Source: Planctomycetota bacterium (GTDB taxonomy: Bacteria > Planctomycetota > Planctomycetia > Planctomycetales > Planctomycetaceae). From it: a DNA stretch of 15,752 nucleotides. Location: positions 1-15,752 of the forward strand of contig QWOR01000229.1 in NCBI GenBank assembly GCA_003669575.1. The letters are read 5' to 3'. Every line of letters starts with the position of its first letter. Within the stretch, counting starts at the first letter, position 1. Position numbers and translations under genes: made by a program. Below, piece after piece: positions 1 to 8,021 of the stretch. Below the pieces are notes generated by a model. It worked only from the letters and a program-made list of their open reading frames with translations. It was not told the DNA's origin and did not search any database.

Positions 1-50
1 CCAATTCCCGACGCAACGAGAAACGTGCGGCGATTGACTATCGAATTCAT
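1..50 (-). CDS. Start of a Tat-exported protein, cut by the left edge
   Basis: Only the first 16 codons plus two bases are inside the window. Read on the minus strand from the ATG at 50 they give MNSIVNRRTFLVASGI followed by the first two bases of a Gly codon. The NRRTFLVASG segment matches the twin-arginine signal consensus (R-R-x-F-L) leading into a small hydrophobic core, so the product is probably folded in the cytoplasm and exported by the Tat system. Planctomycetes encode many Tat substrates (sulfatases, oxidoreductases, DUF1501 proteins), but nothing here tells which this is. No convincing Shine-Dalgarno lies just upstream. It follows the kinase on the same strand across a 352-base gap, so co-transcription is possible but unproven. 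The call rests on the signal motif alone. Confidence 0.6.
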   Translation of the reverse strand, partial: MNSIVNRRTFLVASGI

Positions 51-402
51 TGAAAAAGGATGCCGCATCAACCAGCCTCCCCCAGCTGTGACCACGAACT
101 GGCTGCGCAATAAACGCACGCAGTCTAGTTCGACGCCACATGCATGAACAGTCTTTTATGGAACGTCAGTAGAAGCCAAGAGTCTTTCGGGGTAACGCTT
201 GGAGGGAGTGAATCTTGAACAGAAGACAACGACGACGACGAAGTGGGTTGCCAGAAACTTGCACAGCATGCTTATCCACCGAATTCAAAGGTAAATGCCC
301 TCACTTCAGCCTGACATACATAGATGTTCTCCGCTCTTATTCTTCCTTGCTTTCCTTCGTTCTCTTCTGTTCAAAATCCCTCTTAACAACCTACCAACGC
401 CA
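51..402. other. Intergenic spacer, no convincing gene
   Basis: This 352-base gap lies between the kinase stop and the start of the left-edge Tat gene, both on the minus strand. It contains an imperfect inverted repeat (arms 212-231 and 358-377) and a short run of ACG triplets at about 230-240. A plus-strand frame opens with TTG at 215 behind a purine-rich GGAGGGAG. Its second half is antisense to the kinase and its translation resembles no known family, so I do not call it. The promoter of the left-edge gene should lie here, but no clear -35/-10 pair was seen. Confidence 0.6.
212..377. repeat. Imperfect 20-base inverted repeat flanking 126 bases
   Basis: The arm at 212-231 (ATCTTGAACAGAAGACAACG) and the reverse complement of 358-377 (ATTTTGAACAGAAGAGAACG) agree at 18 of 20 positions, including 12 in a row. 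The unit spans 166 bases. No target-site duplication is visible and no coding sequence lies between the arms. It could be the remnant of a short non-autonomous element, a long-range hairpin in the 3' untranslated part of the kinase transcript, or chance. Confidence 0.4.
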
Positions 403-2100
403 CTACTTCCGTGACATCAGTTCCCGGTGGAACTTCCAGCCGGGGATGAAGAAGGTCAGGGCACTGGCAATGCCGAAGATGGTCAGCCCGATACCGGGAA
501 AGAGGGCCATCAGGACCGAACAGGCGAACATCACAATCGCCTGGATGTAGAACTCTCCCGACAACACGCCCGCCTTGCCGACGAACACACTGGCTGCGAA
601 CAAAGCCAGGACCGGCGACAGGGTGAGGACCTTGAGGTCCAGCAACCTTTCGATCAAAAACAGCATCGTCGAGGACGCCATGCTGGCCGCCCACAAATGA
701 GCAATCTGGCGTTCGACAAACGTCACTGGCCCGGCGCGGTGTCGCATGCTCCAGAACGCCAGGCCCCATGCCCCCAGTCCGATCGTCCACAACGCAACAT
801 ATGGCAGCCGCGAAGTCACCTCCCGGTATTGCATGTAATTCGTGGTCAGGCACAACACCAGCAATACCAGCGAGTGCCACATCCATAGCACGCCCCAGTT
901 CCGCAGGATGCCCGCATGATGGGTGGGCCGAAAAGCCCGGCTCAACACATCCGCCAGCCGTGATGACCGTGCCGCCACCGGCTCATTGCTCAGGAAGGCC
1001 TGCAGGTCATCTGCAAAATCATCGGCGGTGACATACCGCAGATCAGCGGGCTTCTGCAGGGCCTTGAGAACGATCATCTCCAGGTCGACATCAATCGCCG
1101 GATTCAGCAGACGAGGCGGAGGCGGCTCATGCTCCAGTGCCATGATGACCGCATCAGCGGGCGAAGCACACTGGAACGGCGAGCGTCCCGTCAGCATCGC
1201 AAACAGCACCGCCCCGAGACTGTAGATATCGGTTGCCGGGCCAATCTGGCTGGGGTCTCCGATCGCCTGCTCGGGAGCCATGTACCCAGGGGTCCCGATG
1301 ATGGCCCCGGTGCGAGTCATCGAGCGAAAGGCCTCAATGGACCGATTCCCTTCGGATGATCCGACCGACAGCGGTGACAGCGACAGTTCGTTCTCTCGAA
1401 CAATTCGTGCCAGGCCAAAGTCCGTTACATACGGATGCCCCGCCTGATCGAGCAGGATGTTGGACGGCTTCATATCCCGATGCAGAATCCCGTTTCGATG
1501 TGCGTAAGCGATCGCTCGGCAGACCGGGATCAACAATCGCGCGGCCTCGCGCGGGGCCAGGGGCCTGCGGCTGATTCGCTGGGCCAGCGTTTCCCCTTCG
1601 ACCAGTTGCATACTGAAGTAAGGGAGACCCGACTGCTCGCCGACCTCAAAGACAGGGACGATATGAGGATGAGTCAGTTTGGCAGCGGATTCCGCTTCGG
1701 TTTGAAATCGCCGGAGATCATCCGGCGACGCAAAAACTCCGCGAACCATCATCTTCAGGGCGACATCACGATTCAGGCTGCGCTGATGGGCCCGGTAGAC
1801 GATCCCCATCCCGCCACGACCAATTTCAACAAGATCTTCATAGTCCGCGAATTCTCGCAACATCCGATCGAAGGCGGGTTTGGCCTCGCCCTCCGGATTG
1901 AGAAGCAAGGCCGTTGAGCCCGTCCCCAATACGTGCGCCAACTGGGCTGCCCCGATGAGTTCCCGGAGATCCTGCACCAGTTCGGGGTAATCGGAACCGA
2001 CCTTGTCCCAGTCGATGGATTGCCCTCGCTCTGTTTGAGCCAGAAGCGTCTGAAACACTTCGCTCAGCAGTTGTTCACGCTGTTCGGGGCCGGAAGTCAC
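403..2100 (-). CDS. Membrane-anchored serine/threonine protein kinase (Hanks/PknB type)
   Basis: This 565-residue protein kinase presumably signals at the cytoplasmic membrane. A charged N-terminal region (1-85) of the sort common in planctomycete kinases precedes the catalytic domain (about 87-370). Visible motifs are the glycine loop GRGGMG (94-99), VALK with ATP-binding K116, a candidate alpha-C glutamate E135, the catalytic loop HRDMKPSN (207-214), DFG (227-229) and APE (275-277). All key residues are present, so it should be active. Between DFG and APE lies a serine-rich insertion at about 238-262, longer than in PknB-like kinases. The C-terminal 165 residues hold five or six hydrophobic segments (about 404-420, 433-451, 468-484, 493-508, 517-553) rather than PASTA or other sensor repeats. 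The start is GTG; no in-frame Met occurs before residue 80, which is too close to the kinase domain. It is transcribed divergently from the small membrane protein. Confidence 0.93.
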   Translation of the reverse strand: MTSGPEQREQLLSEVFQTLLAQTERGQSIDWDKVGSDYPELVQDLRELIGAAQLAHVLGTGSTALLLNPEGEAKPAFDRMLREFADYEDLVEIGRGGMGIVYRAHQRSLNRDVALKMMVRGVFASPDDLRRFQTEAESAAKLTHPHIVPVFEVGEQSGLPYFSMQLVEGETLAQRISRRPLAPREAARLLIPVCRAIAYAHRNGILHRDMKPSNILLDQAGHPYVTDFGLARIVRENELSLSPLSVGSSEGNRSIEAFRSMTRTGAIIGTPGYMAPEQAIGDPSQIGPATDIYSLGAVLFAMLTGRSPFQCASPADAVIMALEHEPPPPRLLNPAIDVDLEMIVLKALQKPADLRYVTADDFADDLQAFLSNEPVAARSSRLADVLSRAFRPTHHAGILRNWGVLWMWHSLVLLVLCLTTNYMQYREVTSRLPYVALWTIGLGAWGLAFWSMRHRAGPVTFVERQIAHLWAASMASSTMLFLIERLLDLKVLTLSPVLALFAASVFVGKAGVLSGEFYIQAIVMFACSVLMALFPGIGLTIFGIASALTFFIPGWKFHRELMSRK

Positions 2101-2164
2101 GATCTGTTCCAGGTCTCACTCAGGAATTCTCGCCCGTTAAAATCGGACGATCTGGAACAAGTGT

Positions 2165-2219
2165 TGTAACCCGGAGTTGTCGATTTAGCGAATCGACACA
2201 GTTACGAATCACTCCCCGG
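2165..2219. promoter_or_regulatory. Dyad-symmetric element in the kinase/membrane-protein divergent spacer
   Basis: The spacer holds a perfect 8-base stem, TGTCGATT (2178-2185) and AATCGACA (2191-2198), around the loop TAGCG. It is nested between GTAAC (about 2166-2170) and GTTAC (2201-2205), with CCGGAGT (2171-2177) and ACTCCCCGG (2211-2219) also nearly complementary. The position between divergent start codons suits an operator or a shared control site. It could also be a leader hairpin. No binding protein can be named. Confidence 0.35.
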
Positions 2220-2226
2220 TTTATTT

Positions 2227-2255
2227 TTGACGGCAAGGCAGCTGTGACCTACGTT
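2227..2255 (+). promoter_or_regulatory. Weak sigma70-like promoter candidate
   Basis: TTGACG (2227-2232, five of six matches to the -35 consensus) is followed after exactly 17 bases by TACGTT (2250-2255), which keeps only the T, A and final T of the -10 consensus. It would place a transcript start about 60 bases before the small membrane protein gene, just beyond the dyad element. Confidence 0.25.
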
Positions 2256-2324
2256 TGCTGGTCAAGGTCGCAATACAGAGACAGACAGAGAGTCCTTCTC
2301 AGCAAGAGGAATGGGCAAATCATC

Positions 2325-2759
2325 ATGAGGAAAAAACGCGAGCACCATGTGGTCAGCACATCGACCATTCTGATCCTCAGTGGGTTCCTGATTGGGCTGG
2401 CCGTAGGCAAATCTGTTTCAGAAAGCCTGTCACCGTATGTGCTTGACTGTGGACTCGCCGGTTTCCTGGCGTTCATCGCGCTGGAGTTCACCAGTTCACG
2501 TCGCGAGGAAGAAGAAGCCCATGTCGAACAGGTTCAGGTTCAAAGTCGCCTCGAACGGCATGTCCTGTCGATGAGCCATCCTGGCACGGATCACCCGGAT
2601 GAAAATGCAGCAACATTCGACCCCAACAAATCCGATACGGTCTACGCCAGCATTGACCACAAAAGACTCGATGACTTGTACGAACGCCTGATGAAAATTG
2701 ACGCTTCGTCCGACTCGCAGGTCTTCAATCACGAGGCTGTCACAGAGCCGTCAATCTAA
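2325..2759 (+). CDS. Small membrane protein with two transmembrane helices, unknown function
   Basis: I do not recognise this 144-residue protein. From the ATG at 2325 it begins MRKKREHHVV, a positively charged cytoplasmic end, then two hydrophobic stretches at about 12-28 and 40-56 separated by a short polar turn. The remaining ~85 residues are hydrophilic: a Glu-rich, possibly coiled segment (RREEEEAHVEQVQVQSRLER) and an acidic tail. The topology is probably a hairpin with both ends in the cytoplasm. I chose this ATG over an upstream in-frame GTG at 2244 because it directly precedes the basic residues and first helix, and a purine-rich AAGAGGA lies upstream, although about 14 bases away. 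It is divergent from the kinase and 89 bases before the prolyl isomerase. A link to the kinase is only suggested by position. Confidence 0.75.
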   Translation: MRKKREHHVVSTSTILILSGFLIGLAVGKSVSESLSPYVLDCGLAGFLAFIALEFTSSRREEEEAHVEQVQVQSRLERHVLSMSHPGTDHPDENAATFDPNKSDTVYASIDHKRLDDLYERLMKIDASSDSQVFNHEAVTEPSI

Positions 2760-2848
2760 GTCGGCTGAACAGATCTCGCTTTATTCATTACCATCTACTC
2801 CAGATCTCGGTGAGACGATTGGGTCTCATGATCACCTGGAGGGGAAGT

Positions 2849-3763
2849 ATGGTTGCGTTCAGCATTCTGCGCCGAGGATTTTTGCACGGGCTCGTGTTGA
2901 TTTTCCTGCTTGGCAGCGGAATCAGCCGGGGCGAAGAAATCTCGCCGCCCCTCGCGACTGTCAATAAAACCGCCATCCAGCAACGGGATGTCGAACTGGA
3001 ATTGCTGATCTCAGGTGTCAAGGCCCCAACACCCGCTGATCGAGACGCAGCGCTGGAACGCGTGATTGATCGAACATTGGTCGCAGCTGCGATCGAGTCC
3101 AAAGGATCCGATCCACTCGCGGAAGACGCCGAAGACCTGGTCCAGTTTATCCGCCGAGGTATCGAAAGCGGTGGCGATACGTTCGACAATGTCCTCGGTA
3201 AGCTGAAGTTGACCGAAGCTGACATCCGTAAAGCCGCACTCATGACTGTCCATTGGAATGCGCACGTCTATCGTACGGTGACAGACAGAGAAATCCGGGC
3301 CTACTTTGAGCAGCACCGCGACCAGTTCGACGGGACTCAAGTCCATATCCGTCAGATCGTCCGGACGGCTCCTGCGGGAATGGATGTGCCCCAGCGCAAA
3401 GAAGCCGAGCAGTTACTGACAGACCTCCGCCGACAGATCGAAGCTGGCCAGCTCAAGTTCGCTGATGCAGCCAGCGCACACTCACAGAGCCCCAGCGCGA
3501 AAAGTGGTGGCGACTTGGGCTTCGTTCATTATCAGGGAGATGTCCCCGCTCCCGTGGCAGAGGCTGCATTCTCTCTGAAGACCGGACAGACCAGTCCGGT
3601 CATACACTCGACTGTCGGAGTTCATCTGGTTCAGGTCATCGAACGTAGGCCCGGCGAACTCAGCCTGGAAGACGCGCGGCCGGCCGTGCTCCGCGCTTTG
3701 GGAGACCAGTTGTGGCGAGAAACGGTCCGGAAACTTCGGGCGAGGGCGAAAATCACTCGATAG
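2849..3763 (+). CDS. Exported parvulin-type peptidyl-prolyl cis-trans isomerase (SurA/PrsA-like)
   Basis: This 304-residue protein is predicted to catalyse prolyl isomerisation and chaperone proteins outside the cytoplasmic membrane. Residues 1-28 form a signal peptide (RR followed by GLVLIFLLGSGIS). An alpha-helical SurA_N-like region covers about 30-150. The rotamase (PPIC) domain at about 164-265 shows VHIRQIV, FADAASAHSQSPSAKSGGDL, GFVHYQGDVPAPVAEAAFSL, the run GQTSPV and GVHLVQV, all in family order. A basic helix ends the protein. The ATG at 2849 is preferred to a GTG 39 bases upstream because GGAGGGG sits a few bases before it and the signal peptide starts there. A short stem, TGAGAC/GTCTCA (2811-2816/2823-2828), precedes the ribosome site. 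There is one rotamase domain, against two in E. coli SurA. An AT-rich stretch without a clear terminator follows. Confidence 0.9.
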   Translation: MVAFSILRRGFLHGLVLIFLLGSGISRGEEISPPLATVNKTAIQQRDVELELLISGVKAPTPADRDAALERVIDRTLVAAAIESKGSDPLAEDAEDLVQFIRRGIESGGDTFDNVLGKLKLTEADIRKAALMTVHWNAHVYRTVTDREIRAYFEQHRDQFDGTQVHIRQIVRTAPAGMDVPQRKEAEQLLTDLRRQIEAGQLKFADAASAHSQSPSAKSGGDLGFVHYQGDVPAPVAEAAFSLKTGQTSPVIHSTVGVHLVQVIERRPGELSLEDARPAVLRALGDQLWRETVRKLRARAKITR

Positions 3764-3969
3764 TCAGTTTCTACTTACAAATGCAGTCGATCACGAATGT
3801 ATTTTTCATTATTACAAATTGCCTCTGAACGCTCAGCACCATTCGGTATTTACGTAGCTCTGTGAGCCGACATTGTCTTACAAGTGCAATCACGGTGCCG
3901 ATTCAAAGCATCACCCTTCCGATCAAGTTGCGATGCACTCGTATCGCGGGCCAGCCACACCACTCTGCT

Positions 3970-5217
3970 ATGCAATCTCAATCGGTCACAGGCCAACTGT
4001 CTACAGCTGCGCCAAACGGTGTGTCATTGCATGGCTGGCCTGGATGGCCACATTATGATGACCAGCAGATCGCCGCAGTCACGGATGTGTTGCGTTCCGG
4101 CAAGGTGAACTACTGGACCGGCGAAATCTGCCGAAAATTTGAGAACGAGTATGCACGCTCTCTCGGCATGCCGCACGCTATCGCGGTCGCCAATGGAACG
4201 AACGCAATTGAGTTGGCTCTGGAAGCCTTCAACATCGGTCCCGGGGATGAAGTCATTGTTCCCTGCCGCACATTTCTGGCGACCGCCAGCAGTGTCGTGA
4301 CACGCGGAGCCCGGCCGATCTTTGCGGATGTCGATCCCCAGAGCCAGAACATCTCAGCCACGACGATTGCTCCACTCCTGACTCCGCGCACACGAGCCAT
4401 CGTTGTCGTTCATCTGGCGGGTTGGCCCTGCGATATGGATCCGATCATGGACCTCGCCAGATCGAGGGGAATTCGGGTCATCGAAGATTGCGCCCAGGCT
4501 CATGGAGCATTCGACAAGGGACGCCCGGTGGGCTCAATCGGTGACGCTGGCTGCTTCTCTTTCTGTCAGGACAAGATCATCACCACGGGTGGTGAGGGTG
4601 GACTGGTCACATTCCACGATACAGATGTCTGGAAGAAAGCCTGGAGCTACAAGGATCACGGAAAGGGATGGGATACGGTTTACCACTCCGAACATCCCGG
4701 AATCTTCCGCTGGCTGCATGACTCGATCGGAACGAATTGGCGTCTGACTGAGATGCAGGCTGCGATCGGTCGCCTACAACTGTCTCGGCTGCCCGAATGG
4801 GTGAACATCCGACGCCGCAATACGGCCCTCCTCACGGAAGCCCTGTCTGATTCCGAGCTGGTGACGATCCCGACGCCCGATTCCTCGCAACTGCACAGCT
4901 ACTACAAGTTCTACGCATTCATTCAGCCAGATCGACTTGCCAAGGACTGGAACCGCGACCGGATCGTCCGCGCAATCCAGGCCCAGGGAGTTCCCTGCGG
5001 AGTGGGGAGTTGCTCGGAGATCTACCTCGAGCAGGCTTTTCAGTCGCTTGGGCTGGCGCCAGAAAAACCCTGCCTTGTCTCCCGCGATCTGGGAGAACGC
5101 AGCCTGATGTTCGTAGTCCATCCCACACTGGAAGTGGAACACGTGAGACAGATGGGCCATGTCATCCAGAGCGTTCTGACCGCGGCGACATCCACCCGGG
5201 AAAGGCACGCCGCATAA
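3970..5217 (+). CDS. DegT/DnrJ/EryC1/StrS-family sugar aminotransferase (PLP)
   Basis: This is a PLP-dependent fold-type I aminotransferase of about 415 residues that normally transfers an amino group, usually from glutamate, to a nucleotide-linked keto sugar. Visible landmarks are GTNAIELAL (76-84), the PGDEVIVP strand (91-98), EDCAQAHGA (172-180) with D173 facing the PLP ring nitrogen, and the Schiff-base lysine K202 in FSFCQDKIITTGGEGG. Further on are NWRLTEMQAAIG and, near the C-terminus, YYKFYAF and GSCSEIYLEQAF. The ATG at 3970 is chosen over a GTG at 3862 because the extra 36 residues have no family counterpart; neither has a good Shine-Dalgarno. It sits just before a nucleotide-sugar 4,6-dehydratase, so the likely substrate is a UDP-4-keto-6-deoxy-HexNAc made by that neighbour, giving a 4-amino sugar. 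The exact sugar cannot be read from the sequence. Confidence 0.92.
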   Translation: MQSQSVTGQLSTAAPNGVSLHGWPGWPHYDDQQIAAVTDVLRSGKVNYWTGEICRKFENEYARSLGMPHAIAVANGTNAIELALEAFNIGPGDEVIVPCRTFLATASSVVTRGARPIFADVDPQSQNISATTIAPLLTPRTRAIVVVHLAGWPCDMDPIMDLARSRGIRVIEDCAQAHGAFDKGRPVGSIGDAGCFSFCQDKIITTGGEGGLVTFHDTDVWKKAWSYKDHGKGWDTVYHSEHPGIFRWLHDSIGTNWRLTEMQAAIGRLQLSRLPEWVNIRRRNTALLTEALSDSELVTIPTPDSSQLHSYYKFYAFIQPDRLAKDWNRDRIVRAIQAQGVPCGVGSCSEIYLEQAFQSLGLAPEKPCLVSRDLGERSLMFVVHPTLEVEHVRQMGHVIQSVLTAATSTRERHAA

Positions 5218-5439
5218 GTTCAGGAATCCTCTCCACCCGGTCCGCGCGGCTTTCAATCCGCCACCCCTCGCGAGACCAAACGTTACTCCAACAAGTCACC
5301 AATTCCCCTTCACGATCACGCGAGCCACCCTGACGTGTACGACTTCAACGGACAATCTGAGAGTCCAGTTCTCCCACGGACTGAGACCGTCTTACCCGAG
5401 CAATGCGACGGTGAGCAGAATCGTCGGTCGTTGAGATGC

Positions 5440-7329
5440 ATGTCGCGGAATCTCGAAGAACCGAAATCGCTGAGATTTCGCCTCGCTGTCATTTTGCCGA
5501 TCTATTATTTCCTATTCCTCACTTCATACGCCGTCTCGACGGCGCTCCGCTTCGACTTTGACATTCCTCAGAATTTCCAGGATGTCTTCTGGAGAACACT
5601 CCCGCTTGTCACAGTGGTCAAATTCATCGCGTGCTGGGCAACCACGGAGTGGCGAAGAACTTTCCGCCATGTCACCGTTCTCGACCTGGTCTTTCTGGGA
5701 GTGGGAACGTTCGGAGCAACCGTGACGCTCCTGCTGTGCAATCTGGTGTTGCCTGTCGTGGCGGTGATTCCCCGCTCCATCCTGCTGATGGACGCGGTGA
5801 TGTCGCTTCTGCTGTTAACCATGGTTCGATTCAGCTATCGCATCTGGAATGAGATACTGTCTCCATTCCTGAGTCCAAGTTCTCGCAACCGGACATTGAT
5901 CTATGGTGTCGATCCACAATCGATCGGCATCTTCCAGATGCTCTCCGCGATGCGTTCTGGAGATCAACCATATCGAGTCGTCGGCTTTGTTTCTCAGACA
6001 GCTGACCGCAACACGTCATTGATTGCCGGAGTTCAGGTCTACAATCCCAGCGAGGGTTGGGCTGCCATCTACGAGCAATCACAGGCTCGTGATCTTCTGA
6101 TTCCCGGCAGTTACTCCGGGCGGGTCATCCGCTCGATCCTGCGAGAATGTGCCGCGGCGAAGATTGATGTCCACATTATTCCCACGGTGGAAGAGATGGT
6201 CGTGGGGCGATTCCGACTCGCAGCTCGCGATGTCACAGTTTCCGACCTGCTGCGAAGAGAACCCAACCGTCTCGACCTGGGGGCGATCAAGGAATCCGTC
6301 ACCGGACGGAGGGTCCTGGTCACGGGGGGAGCCGGCAGCATTGGCAGTGAACTGTGCCGCCAGCTACTCGATCTGAATCCCGAGCTCCTGCTGATTTATG
6401 ACCAGTCCGAGTTTGGTGTCTTCGGAATGGAGCAGGAGTTTTCCAGACGGCCATTGGCCAGTGAGCAAATTCGCTACTTCGTGAGTGATATTCTGGACGA
6501 GAACGCACTCCGACAAGTGATGGATGAGTATCGACCCGAGATTGTCTTTCACGCGGCGGCCTACAAGCATGTCCCGCTGATGGAAGACAACCCTCAAGCG
6601 GCCATCAAGAACAACATCCTCGGAACGAAAGCCGTGGCCGATGCCGCTTTGGCCGCCGGGGTCCAACGCTTCATCCAGGTCTCCACAGACAAAGCGGTTC
6701 GACCGACCAGCGTGATGGGTGCAACCAAACTCATCGCTGAAAAGTACGTGCAGTCACTCTCGCGACAAGGCGGCACGCGTTTCATCACCGTTCGATTTGG
6801 AAACGTTCTCAACTCCATGGGCAGCGTGGTCCCCACGTTCCGGAGACAGATCGAAACCGGTGGTCCCGTTACCGTCACGCATCCCGATATGCAGCGGTTC
6901 TTCATGACGATCCCGGAAGCGGTGCAGCTCGTGATCCAGGCCGGAGCCATTGGGTCCAGTGGGGATGTGCTGATTCTCGACATGGGTGAGCCGGTCAAGA
7001 TTGTTGATCTGGCCAAGGACATCATCACGCTCTCGGGATTGCGTTATCCCGAAGACATCGACATTGAATTCACGGGTTTGCGTCCCGGAGAAAAACTCTA
7101 CGAAGAACTGTTCTACGAGGCTGAGCAGAATGCTCGCAAAATCCACGACAAGATTTTCCGTGGAAACAACGAGCAAACCCCGTTGCCGTTTGAGATCATT
7201 TCTCAGATCGTTCAGCTGGAAGCCGCCGCCTCGGGAGATACCCAGACCGCGCTCACGAAGCTGCGCGAGGTCGTCCAGACTCATACGGGTGTCGAATGGA
7301 AACCCTCACGCTTGCTGAAGGTGGCATGA
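5440..7329 (+). CDS. Membrane-bound nucleotide-sugar 4,6-dehydratase (CapD/FlaA1/PglF/WbpM type)
   Basis: This enzyme family uses NAD(P) to convert UDP-GlcNAc to the 4-keto-6-deoxy sugar, the entry step to bacillosamine, FucNAc or QuiNAc units. In the 629-residue form, hydrophobic segments lie at about 13-35, 52-68, 82-108 and 112-130. A CoA-binding-like Rossmann region (about 150-250) precedes the catalytic short-chain dehydrogenase domain (about 285-560). That domain has VLVTGGAGSIGSEL (293-305), HAAAYKHVPLMEDNP (371-385), STDKAV (415-420) and VMGATK (425-430), with M426 where ordinary SDR enzymes have Tyr. T416, D417, K418, M426 and K430 match the PglF/WbpM active-site pattern, so the gene looks functional. 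ATG 5440 puts a short tail before the first helix; a GTG at 5335 would add 35 residues. It lies behind the aminotransferase and is probably its partner. It converges with the next gene 41 bases away. Confidence 0.93.
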   Translation: MSRNLEEPKSLRFRLAVILPIYYFLFLTSYAVSTALRFDFDIPQNFQDVFWRTLPLVTVVKFIACWATTEWRRTFRHVTVLDLVFLGVGTFGATVTLLLCNLVLPVVAVIPRSILLMDAVMSLLLLTMVRFSYRIWNEILSPFLSPSSRNRTLIYGVDPQSIGIFQMLSAMRSGDQPYRVVGFVSQTADRNTSLIAGVQVYNPSEGWAAIYEQSQARDLLIPGSYSGRVIRSILRECAAAKIDVHIIPTVEEMVVGRFRLAARDVTVSDLLRREPNRLDLGAIKESVTGRRVLVTGGAGSIGSELCRQLLDLNPELLLIYDQSEFGVFGMEQEFSRRPLASEQIRYFVSDILDENALRQVMDEYRPEIVFHAAAYKHVPLMEDNPQAAIKNNILGTKAVADAALAAGVQRFIQVSTDKAVRPTSVMGATKLIAEKYVQSLSRQGGTRFITVRFGNVLNSMGSVVPTFRRQIETGGPVTVTHPDMQRFFMTIPEAVQLVIQAGAIGSSGDVLILDMGEPVKIVDLAKDIITLSGLRYPEDIDIEFTGLRPGEKLYEELFYEAEQNARKIHDKIFRGNNEQTPLPFEIISQIVQLEAAASGDTQTALTKLREVVQTHTGVEWKPSRLLKVA

Positions 7330-7370
7330 CACCGCTGGGCGTTCAAGTATTCTGGCTATCCACCGAGCAA

Positions 7371-8021
7371 TTACCTCGGCTTCGCCTCGCCCCATTCCTT
7401 GGGCAGGGGACTCCGGGTCCAGAGGTCTTTCTTGGGTTTCTTGCCCAGCGTTCCCAGCAGCATTCGCTCCTGCGTGATTTCCAGGACGTTTGATCTGCGG
7501 ACATTGCCGAAATCCTTCACGAGGCTGTCGACGTTCGCCTGGGGAGTCCCTTTGATGATCGTGTGCGAGAGCACTCCGTCTTTGACTTCCCAGGTCAAAT
7601 CCATCTCCAATTGTTTGCCATAGATCAACGATGAAACGAAGTCGAGCTTGAGCAATAACCGAGATGTTCCATCGGGAAAGTTCTCGATCCAATGTTCGCC
7701 ACTTTCGATATGAAACCAGCAGCCCAGCATCAGCGCGCGGTACTCTTCGTCCTTAGATTTGGCTTCCGCGTTGCCCGTTGACGGATCGATGGGCGACGCG
7801 GGTGTTCCCACGGGAGCCACGGGCTCCACAGCATCTGGTGATGTCTTGCTGCCAGTGTCGGTCGAGACCCCACTCACCGATGATGGTGTTGCAACAGGAG
7901 GATTGACTGCCAACGATGTCGGCGTCTCGGTCTGATTCCAGACCATTCCCAGCAGGACCAGCATCGCGAAAGCACACAGAATGACTTTCGCCTGCGATCG
8001 GAGAAGACTGAAGATATTCAT
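7371..8021 (-). CDS. Secreted or membrane-anchored hypothetical protein
   Basis: I do not recognise this protein of about 216 residues beyond a generic fold impression. A hydrophobic segment at 11-28 (VILCAFAMLVLLGMVW) acts as signal or anchor. Residues 30-92 form a Pro/Ser/Thr/Val-rich linker without predicted structure. Residues 95-205 form a compact domain beginning LMLGCWF, with IENFPDGTSRLLL, LTWEVKDGVLSHTI and a basic end (KKPKKDLW). The pattern of GxW near the start, F-x-DGT, then W-x-V-x-DG-x-L resembles small beta-barrel (lipocalin-like) domains that occur in many planctomycete paralogues; this is an inference from spacing only. ATG 8021 is chosen because it directly precedes the signal-like segment; an ATG four codons upstream (8033) is equally possible. 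It is divergent from deformylase and convergent with the dehydratase. Confidence 0.75.
   Translation of the reverse strand: MNIFSLLRSQAKVILCAFAMLVLLGMVWNQTETPTSLAVNPPVATPSSVSGVSTDTGSKTSPDAVEPVAPVGTPASPIDPSTGNAEAKSKDEEYRALMLGCWFHIESGEHWIENFPDGTSRLLLKLDFVSSLIYGKQLEMDLTWEVKDGVLSHTIIKGTPQANVDSLVKDFGNVRRSNVLEITQERMLLGTLGKKPKKDLWTRSPLPKEWGEAKPR

Noticed and set aside
225..241. ACG triplet run as a microsatellite
   Set aside because: Only about four units; too short to call.
215..550. Plus-strand TTG-initiated frame of 111 codons behind a purine-rich GGAGGGAG
   Set aside because: Its second half is antisense to the conserved kinase gene and its translation resembles no protein family.
383..886. 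Second long minus-strand frame inside the kinase gene
   Set aside because: It is out of frame with the kinase, whose motifs are intact, and is a GC-rich shadow.
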